The position numbers and the translations under genes were made by a program. From positions 5,332,001-5,396,000 of the forward strand of contig NZ_JAJFZL010000001.1 of NCBI RefSeq assembly GCF_020733635.1: a stretch of 64,000 nt of DNA. The letters are read 5' to 3'. Each line of letters starts with the position of its first letter. Within the stretch, counting starts at the first letter, position 1. This document shows positions 44,589 through 53,778 of this stretch, in pieces. The DNA comes from Nocardia spumae (GTDB lineage: Bacteria > Actinomycetota > Actinomycetes > Mycobacteriales > Mycobacteriaceae). A model generated the notes under the pieces. The model made no database searches and had not been told where the DNA came from. It worked only from the letters and a program-made list of their open reading frames with translations.

Positions 44589-46591
44589 CGGCGATCGCGG
44601 GCCAGTTGGGCGAGCATCGCGTTGTAGGCGAGCAGTTCGTCGTCGTCGGGAAACGCCTCCTGATGCCGGTCGATGCGCGCGGCCGCGCGCCGTTCCTGCG
44701 TCGCCCACTGCGACAGCAAGGCCACGACCACCAGCAATACCGGCACCTCACCCGAAATCCAGGCGAGCGTGCCCCCGAGCTTCTGATCGGCGAGCGGATC
44801 GGCCATCCAGACCAGTTGTAGCTGCGGATAGAAGCCGCTGCCGACAAGCGTGTTCATCACCATGACCGCGACGCCGAAGAAGGCGTGAAAAGGCATGATG
44901 GCGAACAACATTCCCAGTCGGCCCAGATGCGGGAGGCGGCGCGGACCGGGATCGATGCCGATGATCGCCCAGTAGTACAGATATCCGGCGAGCAGGAAGT
45001 GGATGTTCATCAGCAGATGGCCCCAATGGAAGCGAATCAGCTGGTCGAACAGCGACGTGAAGTACAGCCCGTACAGCGAGACCACGAAAATCGCCAGTGC
45101 CACAAGCGGATTGCTCGATATCCGGGTGAACCTCGAATGCATGAGCCACAGCACCCACTCCCGGACACCGGGCGGGCGCCCGCGACCGGCCGGTTCCACC
45201 GCCCGCAACAGCAGCGTGACCGGCGCCCCCAGTACCAGCAGCACCGGCACGAACATGTTCAACGCCATATGCACCGCCATGTGCACGCTGAACATGGCGT
45301 AGCTGTAGGCGCCGATTCCGGATGAGGTGACCAGCAGCAGGGTCACACAGCCGGTCACCCAGGACACCATCCGCCATCGCGACCAGGCGTCGCCACGCCG
45401 GTGCAGGCGCACCACCCCCGCCAGGTACGCCGACGCGGCGACGATCGCGGCACTGCCCAGTACGACATCGAATCGCCACCAGGTGAGCAGCCGCCAGATA
45501 TCCGGCGCGGCAGGCAGGTCGAAACCGAGCAACACCTGCTGTGCGGTGAACCCGCGATGGCCGAATGCCGGCGCGGGCGTCACCGCCAGCACGGCCGATA
45601 CGGCCAGGCACCCGGTCGCGGCGAACGCGCTGCCCACGAGCGCGCGAGGCATCCAGCGTGACCCGGCGGGAAGGGCGGCGAGCCACCCCGTCAGCACCGC
45701 GAATCCGATCAGTTGCGCCGCGGCCGCCGCCGAGAACAGGCCGTACGCACCACCCCAGTGTGCGGGCGGCGCCAGGATCGCGATCAGGATCGCACCCGTG
45801 GGCGCCAGCACCACGGCACAGCTCACCACCACTGTGCGGTACCGCCGCAGCGCCGAAGCGAATCGCCGCAGGCTCTCGGCATCGCAGACGCGCCGGTGAT
45901 GTTCGACGAGACACCACGCGGCTCCGGTGGGCACCGACAGGGCGAGTGTGAAGGCGACGACCGCTCCGGTCGCGTAGTCGTGATCGGGCCCCTCCCCCGC
46001 GTTCCCGGTCAGCGCGGGCGCCAGCACCGCCACCGCGCACACCGCGGCGATCCCGAACACGCTGTTCCAGGTCAGGGCGAAGCGCACGGCGATCGACACC
46101 ACGACCACGGCCGCCGCGGCGACGAGCCACGCCTTCGGTCGCTCGGCGGCCGCCATCAGCGCGGCCGGCGCGCCGGCGCGCAGCAGGCCACCGATCGGAA
46201 TACCCGCCGAATCGGTGGCCGACACCGGCACCAGCAGCAGGCAAACCAGTGCCCAGATCGGCGAAACCCGCTCGGCGAGAACGACTCCGGCATAGCCGTC
46301 GACATCCAACCGGCCGCGCGCCGAGGGGGCGGTGCACACCAGCGTGTATGCCAGCGCGCCCAGCACGAGTCCGCCCGCCAGCGCCGCCGCCACCCGCAGC
46401 GTCACATACACCGACACCGAGATCCAGCCGGGAAAGTCGATCCCCTGCAGGGAGTAGGACCGCGGGCCCACCATCGCCACCATGACCGCCACCGGCACCG
46501 CCGCGAGGAGACAGGCGGTGAGTACCGCGGCGGCCCGCCACCTCCGGCGCGGGGTCGACGGGATGAGCTCGGCGGGAACGAGGGTCGTCAT
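44585..46591 (-). CDS. CtaG/CopD fused membrane protein (Rv0102-like)
   Basis: A 668-residue integral membrane protein with about 15 hydrophobic segments. The N-terminal part resembles CopD copper importers, and the C-terminal part from about residue 390 is a caa3 oxidase assembly factor CtaG-type domain (FSVHMAVHMALNMFVPVLLVLGAPV, HWGHLLMNIHFLLAGYLYYW, PFHAFFGVAVMVMN), rich in His and Met. Rv0102 of M. tuberculosis has this fusion and length and lies beside ctpB. ATG 46591 has an AGGAG ribosome binding site and a SigC-type promoter. Likely takes copper across the membrane and hands it to cytochrome oxidase. Confidence 0.88.
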   Translation of the reverse strand: MTTLVPAELIPSTPRRRWRAAAVLTACLLAAVPVAVMVAMVGPRSYSLQGIDFPGWISVSVYVTLRVAAALAGGLVLGALAYTLVCTAPSARGRLDVDGYAGVVLAERVSPIWALVCLLLVPVSATDSAGIPIGGLLRAGAPAALMAAAERPKAWLVAAAAVVVVSIAVRFALTWNSVFGIAAVCAVAVLAPALTGNAGEGPDHDYATGAVVAFTLALSVPTGAAWCLVEHHRRVCDAESLRRFASALRRYRTVVVSCAVVLAPTGAILIAILAPPAHWGGAYGLFSAAAAAQLIGFAVLTGWLAALPAGSRWMPRALVGSAFAATGCLAVSAVLAVTPAPAFGHRGFTAQQVLLGFDLPAAPDIWRLLTWWRFDVVLGSAAIVAASAYLAGVVRLHRRGDAWSRWRMVSWVTGCVTLLLVTSSGIGAYSYAMFSVHMAVHMALNMFVPVLLVLGAPVTLLLRAVEPAGRGRPPGVREWVLWLMHSRFTRISSNPLVALAIFVVSLYGLYFTSLFDQLIRFHWGHLLMNIHFLLAGYLYYWAIIGIDPGPRRLPHLGRLGMLFAIMPFHAFFGVAVMVMNTLVGSGFYPQLQLVWMADPLADQKLGGTLAWISGEVPVLLVVVALLSQWATQERRAAARIDRHQEAFPDDDELLAYNAMLAQLARDRR

Positions 46592-46618
46592 CTGCACTCC
46601 TGAACGGGGGTCCCTCGG

Positions 46619-46647
46619 TAGTCGGATCGCGTCCCGTGCCGGTTCCC
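46619..46647 (-). promoter_or_regulatory. SigC-type promoter 6 (CtaG/CopD gene)
   Basis: GGGAAC (46647-46642), 17 bases, CGACTA (46624-46619), reading towards the CtaG/CopD start codon, 27 bases beyond the -10. The fifth -10 base differs from the other five copies. Confidence 0.75.
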
Positions 46648-46729
46648 GGCAGCACGCCCTGACCGGGGCGGGCAGCTCGGCCGGTGCGTAGATTGGCCGC
46701 GGCGGACACCGGCGGAAGTGGGAGCGAGT

Positions 46730-47932
46730 ATGGCGGAACAACGCATCGGCATCATCGGCGCCGGGATCGTCGGACTCGCCATCGGCCGGGAGATCACCCG
46801 CCGGCAACCGGGCGCCCACGTGGTCGTGGTCGACAAGGAAGATCGGGTGGCCGTGCACCAGACCGGCCACAACTCCGGTGTCGTGCACGCCGGAATCTAT
46901 TACGAACCCGGTTCTCTGAAGGCCACGCTGTGTGCCCGCGGACGGGATCTGCTGCGCGACTACTGCGCCGCCCGGCAGCTGCCCTACGACGAGGTCGGCA
47001 AACTGGTCGTCGCGATCACCCCAGACGATGTGGTGCGGATGGACGCGCTGGCCACCCGCGCCGGAGCCAACGGTGTGCCCGGACTGCGGCGCATCGATGC
47101 CGCCGAGATCACGGATATCGAACCGCACGCGACGGGCCTGGCGGCCCTGCATTCACCCCATACCGCGATCACCGATTTCGTCCGGATCGCACAGGCTTTC
47201 GCCGACGACATCACCCGGGCGGGCGGTGAGATCCGATTGTCGTTCCCGGTCACCGCGATCACCCGGCGCCGCGGCGGAATCGAGATCGGTTCCCGCGCGG
47301 GCACGATCGTGGTGGACCGGCTGATCGTCTGCGCCGGACTGCACAGCGATGCCGTCTCGCGACTGGCCGGAGATGAGCCCGCACCCCGGATCGTTCCCTT
47401 TCGCGGAGAGTACATGCTGGTCGGGCCGGCCAAGCGGGATCTGGTCCGCGGCTTGATCTATCCCGTCCCCGATCCCCGGTATCCCTTTCTGGGAGTGCAT
47501 TTCACGCGGCGGGTCAACGGTGAGGTCGAGGTCGGCCCCAACGCGGTACTCGCCTTCGCCCGGGAAGGCTACCGCCGGTCGGCGTTCTCGGCCCGGGATC
47601 TGCGCACCCTCGCGACCTGGCCCGGCACCTGGCGGCTGGCTCGCCGGCACTGGCGCACCGGGGTCCGCGAGGTCTACGGCTCGCTATCGGCCCGCGCGTA
47701 CATGAAGGCAGCGCGACGTTATGTTCCCGGCATCGGGGTGTCCGATGTCTTCCGGGCCGGCGCCGGGGTGCGAGCCCAGGCCGTGGACGCCGACGGCGCG
47801 CTGGTCGACGACTTCCGGATCCATCGGCTGGGACCGATCACCACTGTGCGCAACGCCCCCTCCCCGGCCGCCACCTCGAGTATGGCGATCGCCGAATACG
47901 TCCTCGACGTCATCGGCGCACAGCCGGACTAG
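46730..47932 (+). CDS. lhgO: L-2-hydroxyglutarate oxidase family FAD protein
   Basis: A 400-residue FAD-dependent oxidoreductase of the DAO/LhgO family, which oxidises L-2-hydroxyglutarate to 2-oxoglutarate. The dinucleotide-binding motif is GIIGAGIVGLAIG at the N-terminus. LhgO hallmarks follow: HQTGHNSGVVHAGIYY, the LKATLCARG stretch, and the C-terminal GAGVRAQAVD with SMAIAEYVLD. ATG 46730 has a GGGAGCGAG ribosome binding site. It is divergent from the CtaG/CopD gene but carries no SigC-type promoter and ends by overlapping the small membrane gene on the other strand. Confidence 0.9.
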   Translation: MAEQRIGIIGAGIVGLAIGREITRRQPGAHVVVVDKEDRVAVHQTGHNSGVVHAGIYYEPGSLKATLCARGRDLLRDYCAARQLPYDEVGKLVVAITPDDVVRMDALATRAGANGVPGLRRIDAAEITDIEPHATGLAALHSPHTAITDFVRIAQAFADDITRAGGEIRLSFPVTAITRRRGGIEIGSRAGTIVVDRLIVCAGLHSDAVSRLAGDEPAPRIVPFRGEYMLVGPAKRDLVRGLIYPVPDPRYPFLGVHFTRRVNGEVEVGPNAVLAFAREGYRRSAFSARDLRTLATWPGTWRLARRHWRTGVREVYGSLSARAYMKAARRYVPGIGVSDVFRAGAGVRAQAVDADGALVDDFRIHRLGPITTVRNAPSPAATSSMAIAEYVLDVIGAQPD

Positions 47933-48177
47933 TCCTCGTGCTCGGTCTCCGGTGACCCGGCATCGGATTCGGTGACCGCCCGGACCGGACGCAGCACCGC
48001 CCAGAGCAGGAAGACCGCCGCGGCGATCAGCATGCCGACACCGGCCCACAGGTTGATGTCCCACCCGCCGGTGCGCGCCCGCTGGGCGGCGGTGTCGTGG
48101 ACGACGGAGGTGACGACGAGGACGATTCCGTAGCACCCGAGCAGCGCCCCGACGATGGTGCGAATATCGAAAAGCAT
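47929..48177 (-). CDS. Small two-helix membrane protein, symporter partner
   Basis: An 82-residue protein with two transmembrane segments (about residues 8-26 and 42-65) and an acidic C-terminus. It follows the sodium:solute symporter after a 12-base gap. Small membrane proteins of this kind often accompany SSS-family symporters in actinobacteria. No conserved motif is recognised. Confidence 0.7.
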   Translation of the reverse strand: MLFDIRTIVGALLGCYGIVLVVTSVVHDTAAQRARTGGWDINLWAGVGMLIAAAVFLLWAVLRPVRAVTESDAGSPETEHED

Positions 48178-48189
48178 GGCGTCACTTCC

Positions 48190-49911
48190 TCATCCGACGA
48201 AGATGTTCAGAGCGATCACGATGACCAGCGCTATCCCGGCCAGCAGCACCGGGCGCTGATACCACGGCAGGGTGGCGGCGTCCGGATCGGTGAGCTGGTC
48301 CCTCGGTGTCTCCGAATACACCAGCCCGACGAGTTCCGCGGCGGGTTTGGGCGCGGTCACCGAGCTCACCGCGATGCTGAGCACCATGTCGACCACGAAG
48401 GCCACCCCGGCCGCGACGAAACTCGACCCCTGCCCCGACAGATGGAAGACCTCGGCCTTGTTCAGGATGAAGATCACCACCGCACTCAGGGTTCCGAACA
48501 CCAGGCCGACCCAGCCCGCGGTCGGTGTCATCCGCTTCCAGAACATGCCGAGGATGAAGGTGGCGAACAGCGGTGCGTTGAAGAACGAGAACAGCGTCTG
48601 CAGATAGTCCATCATGTTCGAGAAGCTGCCCGCGATGAACGCGGTCCCGATCGCGATGGCGGTGGCCCCGATGGTGGCCAGCCGGCCCACCGTCAGGTAG
48701 TAGCCGTCGGGCTTGTCCTTGATCACGTACTGCTGCCACAGGTCGTAGCTGAATACGGTGTTGAAGGCGGAGATGTTGGCCGCCATGCCGGCCATGAACG
48801 CGGCCAGCAGCCCGGCCAGGCCGACGCCCAGCAGGCCGTTCGGCAGCACCTCTTTCATCAGATACAGCAGCGCCTGGTTGTAGTTCGCGTCGCCCGTGCC
48901 GGTGGCCTTGAACTCGGCGATCTGGGGAATCAGCAAGGCGCTGACCATACCGGGTATGACCACGATGAACGGAATGAACATCTTCGGATACGCGCCGATG
49001 ATCGGGGTGCGCCGGGCGGCCGAGATGGAATGGGTGGCCAGCGCGCGCTGAACCTCCACGAAATTGGTTGTCCAGTAACCGAAGGACAGGACGAATCCGA
49101 GGCCGAGCACGATGCCCGTCACCGACAGGAAGTTGTTGCCGAAACCGCTGAGTTCGTTACCCGGCCAGGAGTGCAGCTGTTCGGCGCCGTCGGGCAGCGC
49201 GGAGACGTGGTCCTTCAATCCACTCACCCCGCCGATGCGGTGCAGGCCGACCAGGGTCAGCGGCAGCAGCGCCGCCACGATCACGAAGAACTGCAGAACC
49301 TCGTTGTAGATCGCGGCCGACAACCCGCCGAGGGTGATGTAGGACAACACGATCAGCGCGGCCGCGATCACCGACACCCACAGCGGCCAGCCGAGCAGCA
49401 CATTGACGATGGATCCCAGCAGATAGAGATTGACCCCGGCGATCAGCACCTGGGCGATCGCGAAGCTGAGGGCGTTGACCAGATGAGCCCCGGTGCCGAA
49501 GCGACGGCGCATGAATTCGGGAACGCTGCGTACCTTGGAACCGTAGTAGAACGGCATCATCACCACACCGAGGAACAGCATGGCCGGAACCGCGCCGATC
49601 CAGAAGTAGTGCATGGTCGGCATTCCGTATTCGGCGCCGTTGGCCGACATCCCCATGATCTCGACCGCACCGAGGTTCGCGGAGATGAAGGCCAGGCCGG
49701 TAACCCAGGCGGGCAGCGAGCGACCGGACAGGAAGAAATCGATACTGGACGAAACCCGGGCCCGGGCCATCAATCCGATGCCGAGAACGAAGACGAAATA
49801 GACGGCGACCAAGGCGTAGTCGACGGGCGCGGCATCGAGTCGCAGCTGATCGGCCGCCAGAAGCGCCACCGCCGAATCGAATTGGTGCGGCGCCGAAGCA
49901 ACGAACTGCAT
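48190..49911 (-). CDS. Sodium:solute symporter (SSS family)
   Basis: A 573-residue, 13- to 14-helix secondary transporter. The SSS signatures are seen in FFLSGRSLPAWVTGLAFISANLGAVE (positions about 70-95, with the LeuT-type helix break), YITLGGLSAAIYNEVLQFFV near 190, and GLLAAFMAGMAANISAFNT near 380. Closest in appearance to SGLT-like glucose/galactose or inositol symporters. ATG 49911 has an AGGAGAT ribosome binding site. Substrate not determined; possibilities range from sugars to monocarboxylates. Confidence 0.87.
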   Translation of the reverse strand: MQFVASAPHQFDSAVALLAADQLRLDAAPVDYALVAVYFVFVLGIGLMARARVSSSIDFFLSGRSLPAWVTGLAFISANLGAVEIMGMSANGAEYGMPTMHYFWIGAVPAMLFLGVVMMPFYYGSKVRSVPEFMRRRFGTGAHLVNALSFAIAQVLIAGVNLYLLGSIVNVLLGWPLWVSVIAAALIVLSYITLGGLSAAIYNEVLQFFVIVAALLPLTLVGLHRIGGVSGLKDHVSALPDGAEQLHSWPGNELSGFGNNFLSVTGIVLGLGFVLSFGYWTTNFVEVQRALATHSISAARRTPIIGAYPKMFIPFIVVIPGMVSALLIPQIAEFKATGTGDANYNQALLYLMKEVLPNGLLGVGLAGLLAAFMAGMAANISAFNTVFSYDLWQQYVIKDKPDGYYLTVGRLATIGATAIAIGTAFIAGSFSNMMDYLQTLFSFFNAPLFATFILGMFWKRMTPTAGWVGLVFGTLSAVVIFILNKAEVFHLSGQGSSFVAAGVAFVVDMVLSIAVSSVTAPKPAAELVGLVYSETPRDQLTDPDAATLPWYQRPVLLAGIALVIVIALNIFVG

Positions 49912-50111
49912 ACGGATCTCCTGTCGGAAAGACCAGCCGGTCGACCAGATCGCGATATGCCCGGATAGTAGCGCGCCACAGCGGATCTCCGAGGCCAGTC
50001 CGGATCCCGCGCGGCGCGCTCCGGCCGGCAGCTGTGGACCCCGCAGATTTAGAGAAAGTTAGCCCGGCAAAATGCAACACTGATGGCCCCCGGGAAAGAT
50101 CGGACGAAACG

Positions 50112-50663
50112 ATGCTGACGACTCATACGCCGCTCGAACCGCGCGGCCGTCGTGATTCCGACCGCGACCATGCCACCGCGCTGACCATCGAGATCGGCAC
50201 GACGATCGGAACGGGTGCGACGGATTTGGCGGCCTTCGACGCGGCACTGCGCGAACTGGGTGTGGGAGAGGCGAATTTGATCCGCTTGTCGTCGGTGATC
50301 CCGCCGCGCGCGCGGGTGCGGCGAACCACGCGCGTGCGTCAGCGGATCGCCTGGGGTGATCGCCTCTACTGCGTCTACGCGCTCGGGCACGCGAGTACGG
50401 CCGGGGCCACCACGGCCGCGGGAGTCGGGTGGGCGCTGCGCGCGGACGGGTCAGGCGCCGGACTGTTCGTCGAGCACGCGGCCGAAACCGCCGCGCAGGT
50501 CGACGATCTCATCCGGGCCAGCCTCGCCGATATGACCGCCGCTCGCAGCGCCCGCTTCGGCGCGGTCCACACGGCCACGATCCAGGCCCGCTCCGACGGC
50601 CGCGCCACCTGCGCCCTCGTGCTGGCCGCGTATCGGGCCGTCGGCTGGGATCAACCGGCGTGA
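50112..50663 (+). CDS. pdaD: Pyruvoyl-dependent arginine decarboxylase
   Basis: A 183-residue proenzyme that cleaves itself between two serines to create a pyruvoyl group, then converts arginine to agmatine for polyamine synthesis. The cleavage motif is NLIRLSSVIPP, with Ser60/Ser61 the expected site. Other family features are the ALTIEIGTTIGTGAT start and the GASTAGATTAAGVGWAL-like alanine/glycine stretch. The start at ATG 50112 is preferred to a GTG at 50034. Its stop overlaps the next start codon (GTGA). Best known in archaea and Chlamydia and uncommon in actinobacteria. Symbol by family. Confidence 0.85.
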   Translation: MLTTHTPLEPRGRRDSDRDHATALTIEIGTTIGTGATDLAAFDAALRELGVGEANLIRLSSVIPPRARVRRTTRVRQRIAWGDRLYCVYALGHASTAGATTAAGVGWALRADGSGAGLFVEHAAETAAQVDDLIRASLADMTAARSARFGAVHTATIQARSDGRATCALVLAAYRAVGWDQPA

Positions 50664-51280
50664 GCCGATCGGACCCGGAGGCGAGTGAGGCGCCGGCCGC
50701 CGGGACAGCCTGGCCCGGCGTCGCCGTCACCGTCGAGACGGCGATCCCGGATGCGGAGATCGAACTCTTCCACACCCTGTACGAGCAGGCGTTCGGACCG
50801 CTGCGGGCCCGCGCCGCCGCCCGGCAGGTGCTGCATCGCAACGAATTCCGCGCGGAGATGACCGACACCCGGGTGGACAAGATCGTGGCCCGCTCCCGGA
50901 CCGGTGCGCCGATCGGACTTACCACGCTGACGCGGCATCTGGATACGGTGCCGTGGATCAGTCCGGAATATTTTGCGACACGATTTCCGCAACACGCCGA
51001 GCGCGGTGCGATTTACTATGCAGGTTTCACCCTTGTTACCCCAACTGCGCGACATGGGGTGGCTTTTCATGCCATGATCAGTACAGTTGTCCAGATCCTG
51101 GCGGCAGCTGGTGGGGTCGTCGGCTGGGACATCTGCTCGTACAACAACTCTCAATTCTCGTTCGCCGACGCGCTTCGCAGTGCGGTCGGCGAAGAGGCGA
51201 ATGTGGACGTCGCGGTCGAGGATTCACAAACCTACTACGCGGCCCGATTCGTATCCGACGACGCGGACCAGGGGGGCTGA
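50660..51280 (+). CDS. GNAT-like acetyltransferase candidate
   Basis: A 206-residue protein with features of an N-acetyltransferase fold: IARSRTGAPIGLTTLTRHL-type beta strands in the middle, then a helix region AFHAMISTVVQILAAAG and SYNNSQFSFADALR near the C-terminus. The standard pyrophosphate loop (Q/R-x-x-G-x-G/A) is not clearly seen. GTG 50660 overlaps the decarboxylase stop, and the stop overlaps the GGDEF start (ATGA), so translation is coupled. If active, agmatine or a polyamine would be a sensible acceptor. This is inferred from the neighbour. Confidence 0.5.
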   Translation: MSRSDPEASEAPAAGTAWPGVAVTVETAIPDAEIELFHTLYEQAFGPLRARAAARQVLHRNEFRAEMTDTRVDKIVARSRTGAPIGLTTLTRHLDTVPWISPEYFATRFPQHAERGAIYYAGFTLVTPTARHGVAFHAMISTVVQILAAAGGVVGWDICSYNNSQFSFADALRSAVGEEANVDVAVEDSQTYYAARFVSDDADQGG

Positions 51281-52806
51281 TGACATCCGGCACACAGCAC
51301 CACCACACCACCCGCATCCGGCCGAAACACAAGGCCCGGCACACAGCATCAACGGTGACCGCCGTCCTGATCCCGGCGCTGCTGTCGCTGATCCACTCAC
51401 CGGCTTTATCGCTCGCGGCGATGATCTGCGTCGTGCTCGCGACCCTGGCGATGATCGGCATCGGGGTACGCCGCTATCACCCACCGGCGCCCACTCCCTG
51501 GTACCTGCTGGCCGCGTCGGCCGTATTGTTCGCCGCCGGAACGATTTTGCGGGTCTTCGCCGACAGCAGTCTGCCGCCGCTCGACGATCTGGCGACGCTG
51601 GCCGGCTACACCGGCGTCGGAGTGGCGGCCTTCCTGTGGCTGTGGCCGCGCCGGGCGAGCTGCCAGCGCGATCTGATCCTCGACTCCGGGCTGATCGCCC
51701 TGGGCGCCCTGCTGGCCTCGTGGACGTTCCTGATCTCCCCGGTTCTGCACAACACCGACGATTGGGACGCCTCCGCGCTGATCATGCCCATCTATCCGGT
51801 GATCGACGCGCTGCTGCTGACGCTGGTGACGCATTCGGTGGTCACCTCCAGCCGCTCGGAAACCTCACTGCGCCTGGTCCATGTCGGATTGCTGGCCATT
51901 CTGGTCGCCGATCTCGGCTACAACCTGCAGTCCGCCGGATCCGTACGCATCGACGACCAACTCCTGCTGACACCGCTGCTGGTGGCCTACGCCATCGTCG
52001 GGCTCGCGGCGCTGCACCCGACCATGGTCACCCTCGGTGGCGCCCGGCAGGTTCATCCGCACCGTTCCCGGCAACGAGCCAGCATGATCGCGGTGACGCT
52101 GGTGATGGCCTCGCTGGTGCCGACCGTCGGCGCCCGGGTGGATACCGTCGACCGGGTCGTGGTGTCGGCGCTGTTGGCGACGCTGCTGGTGGGTGTCCTG
52201 GTCCGCAGTGAACGCGCGATCGTGCGCAGCGCGCGCAGCGAACGACGAGCCCAGTACCAGGCCGACCACGATATGCTCACCGGCCTGCTCAACCGCTCGG
52301 CACTGCTGCGCACGCCCGCGCGCGATCGGGAGCTGTGGACCAGCCGGCCGGTCTGCCTGCTGTTCCTGGATCTGGACGGTTTCAAGACGATCAACGACAG
52401 CTACGGCCACGCGGTGGGCGACGAACTCATCGCCAATGCCGCGGCCCGTATCCGCCGCGTGATCCACCGCGACGATGTCGCGGCCCGCTACGGCGGGGAC
52501 GAATTCGTGGTGCTGGCCGGCGCGACCCGAGACGAGGCCGCGGTCCTGGCGGAGAAATTGCTGGCGGCCTTCGGAAAACCGTTCGAGCTGTCGGTCACCG
52601 AGGTGACCGTCGGTGCCAGCATCGGCATCGCGTGCAGCGGGCCGCGCAGCACCGACGCCACCGTCTACGACCTACTGCGCGAAGCGGATTCGGCGATGTA
52701 TCACGCCAAGGACTACGCCCTGGGCTGTGCGTTCCACGACGATCTGCGCCACCTGCCGCACACGGAGAGCCGCCGCCGGGTCCGCCGGCACGAACCGGCG
52801 GTCTGA
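51280..52806 (+). CDS. Membrane-bound GGDEF diguanylate cyclase
   Basis: A 508-residue protein: a His/Arg-rich N-terminus, about nine hydrophobic segments between residues 25 and 310, and a C-terminal GGDEF domain. The domain keeps DHDMLTGLLNR, FLDLDGFKTINDSYGHAVGD and YGGDEF, so cyclic di-GMP synthesis is expected. The RxxD product-inhibition site five residues before GGDEF reads HRDD, so feedback control may be missing. Coupled to the two preceding genes by start/stop overlap. The sensed signal is unknown. Confidence 0.87.
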   Translation: MTSGTQHHHTTRIRPKHKARHTASTVTAVLIPALLSLIHSPALSLAAMICVVLATLAMIGIGVRRYHPPAPTPWYLLAASAVLFAAGTILRVFADSSLPPLDDLATLAGYTGVGVAAFLWLWPRRASCQRDLILDSGLIALGALLASWTFLISPVLHNTDDWDASALIMPIYPVIDALLLTLVTHSVVTSSRSETSLRLVHVGLLAILVADLGYNLQSAGSVRIDDQLLLTPLLVAYAIVGLAALHPTMVTLGGARQVHPHRSRQRASMIAVTLVMASLVPTVGARVDTVDRVVVSALLATLLVGVLVRSERAIVRSARSERRAQYQADHDMLTGLLNRSALLRTPARDRELWTSRPVCLLFLDLDGFKTINDSYGHAVGDELIANAAARIRRVIHRDDVAARYGGDEFVVLAGATRDEAAVLAEKLLAAFGKPFELSVTEVTVGASIGIACSGPRSTDATVYDLLREADSAMYHAKDYALGCAFHDDLRHLPHTESRRRVRRHEPAV

Positions 52807-52822
52807 GCGGCGGCCCCGCCCG

Positions 52823-53593
52823 TCAGGACAGTTCGTCGAGCAAGCGGCGCGCCAGCTCGAGTTCGGCCTGCAGCTGTTCCACCTTGGCCAGCTGGGTATT
52901 CCGGACCGCGTCGAGGACCGAGTCGACGACCTCGGCGACCTCGGGGTCGAGCAGTTTCGCCGCTTGCGCCACGGCCGAACCGGCCACCGACAAACCCTTG
53001 ATGGTGCGCTTCTTGCCGTGCACGACATCGACGGTCCATTCGCCGTCGGCGGTGCCGGACAGGGTGACCGTCACCTCCGGGGCCTTGGATTTGCGCGCCG
53101 CCGCCGCGGCGGGCTTGTCCCGGGGCGCGCGGGCGGGCGTGGCCGCGGGTTTCGCGGCCGGCTTGGCATCGGAAGCGGGTTGCGGCGCGGCTGGTTTCGA
53201 CGCGGCGGTCGCCGCCGCTGCCGGGGTGGGCGGCGCGGGTGGCGCGGTCACGGACGACGACATGCTCACTGCGGTGTCCTTCCTCGTTGCCGGCGCGGCT
53301 GTGCCGGTGGTCTCGGATGTGGTGGTGCGCTTGTCCTTACGAGCGGGCTTGGCCAATGTCACCTCGGTGGGCGAGAACGACATGACATCCTTCGATCCGG
53401 TGGGACGGACCTGCAGGAAGTCGCCATCGGCGGGATCACCGAGTGCGATCACCTTGCCCGATCGCCCCTCGGATACTCCCACTGCCGCCGCAGTGAACCA
53501 CACCATGGGTGGTCGGCCGTCGGCGAGCTCGTCGGCGATCTGTCGAATCTCGGTGTCGGACAACGGTTGCGGTTTGGTTCGGGGGGACGACAT
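52823..53593 (-). CDS. Ala/Pro-rich protein of unknown function
   Basis: A 256-residue cytoplasmic protein. The N-terminal 80 residues (LSDTEIRQIADELADGRPPMVWF, GKVIALGDPADGDFLQVRP) are conserved-looking and globular, followed by a long Ala/Pro/Lys linker and a C-terminal domain ending in a helical stretch (AKVEQLQAELELARRLLDEL). It resembles actinobacterial DUF6319-type proteins as far as memory allows. ATG 53593 has a GGAGAG ribosome binding site; an ATG nine codons upstream is less well supported. It may bind nucleic acid or a ribonucleoprotein, but nothing shows this directly. Confidence 0.7.
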   Translation of the reverse strand: MSSPRTKPQPLSDTEIRQIADELADGRPPMVWFTAAAVGVSEGRSGKVIALGDPADGDFLQVRPTGSKDVMSFSPTEVTLAKPARKDKRTTTSETTGTAAPATRKDTAVSMSSSVTAPPAPPTPAAAATAASKPAAPQPASDAKPAAKPAATPARAPRDKPAAAAARKSKAPEVTVTLSGTADGEWTVDVVHGKKRTIKGLSVAGSAVAQAAKLLDPEVAEVVDSVLDAVRNTQLAKVEQLQAELELARRLLDELS

Positions 53594-53778
53594 GGTGCTC
53601 TCCGGGCGGTTCGTAGACATCGGCGTGCCATGAGCATGCACCATCACACCGACAAGTCCACACCGCACCGGTGTTCCCGCCGCCGTCCTCCGGGCCGGCA
53701 AACCCACGGCGATCGCTGTTTTCGCAACTCGGACGGGGCGCCGGCCCGATCGCCGCACCGGCCTCACCGCGCGGACCG

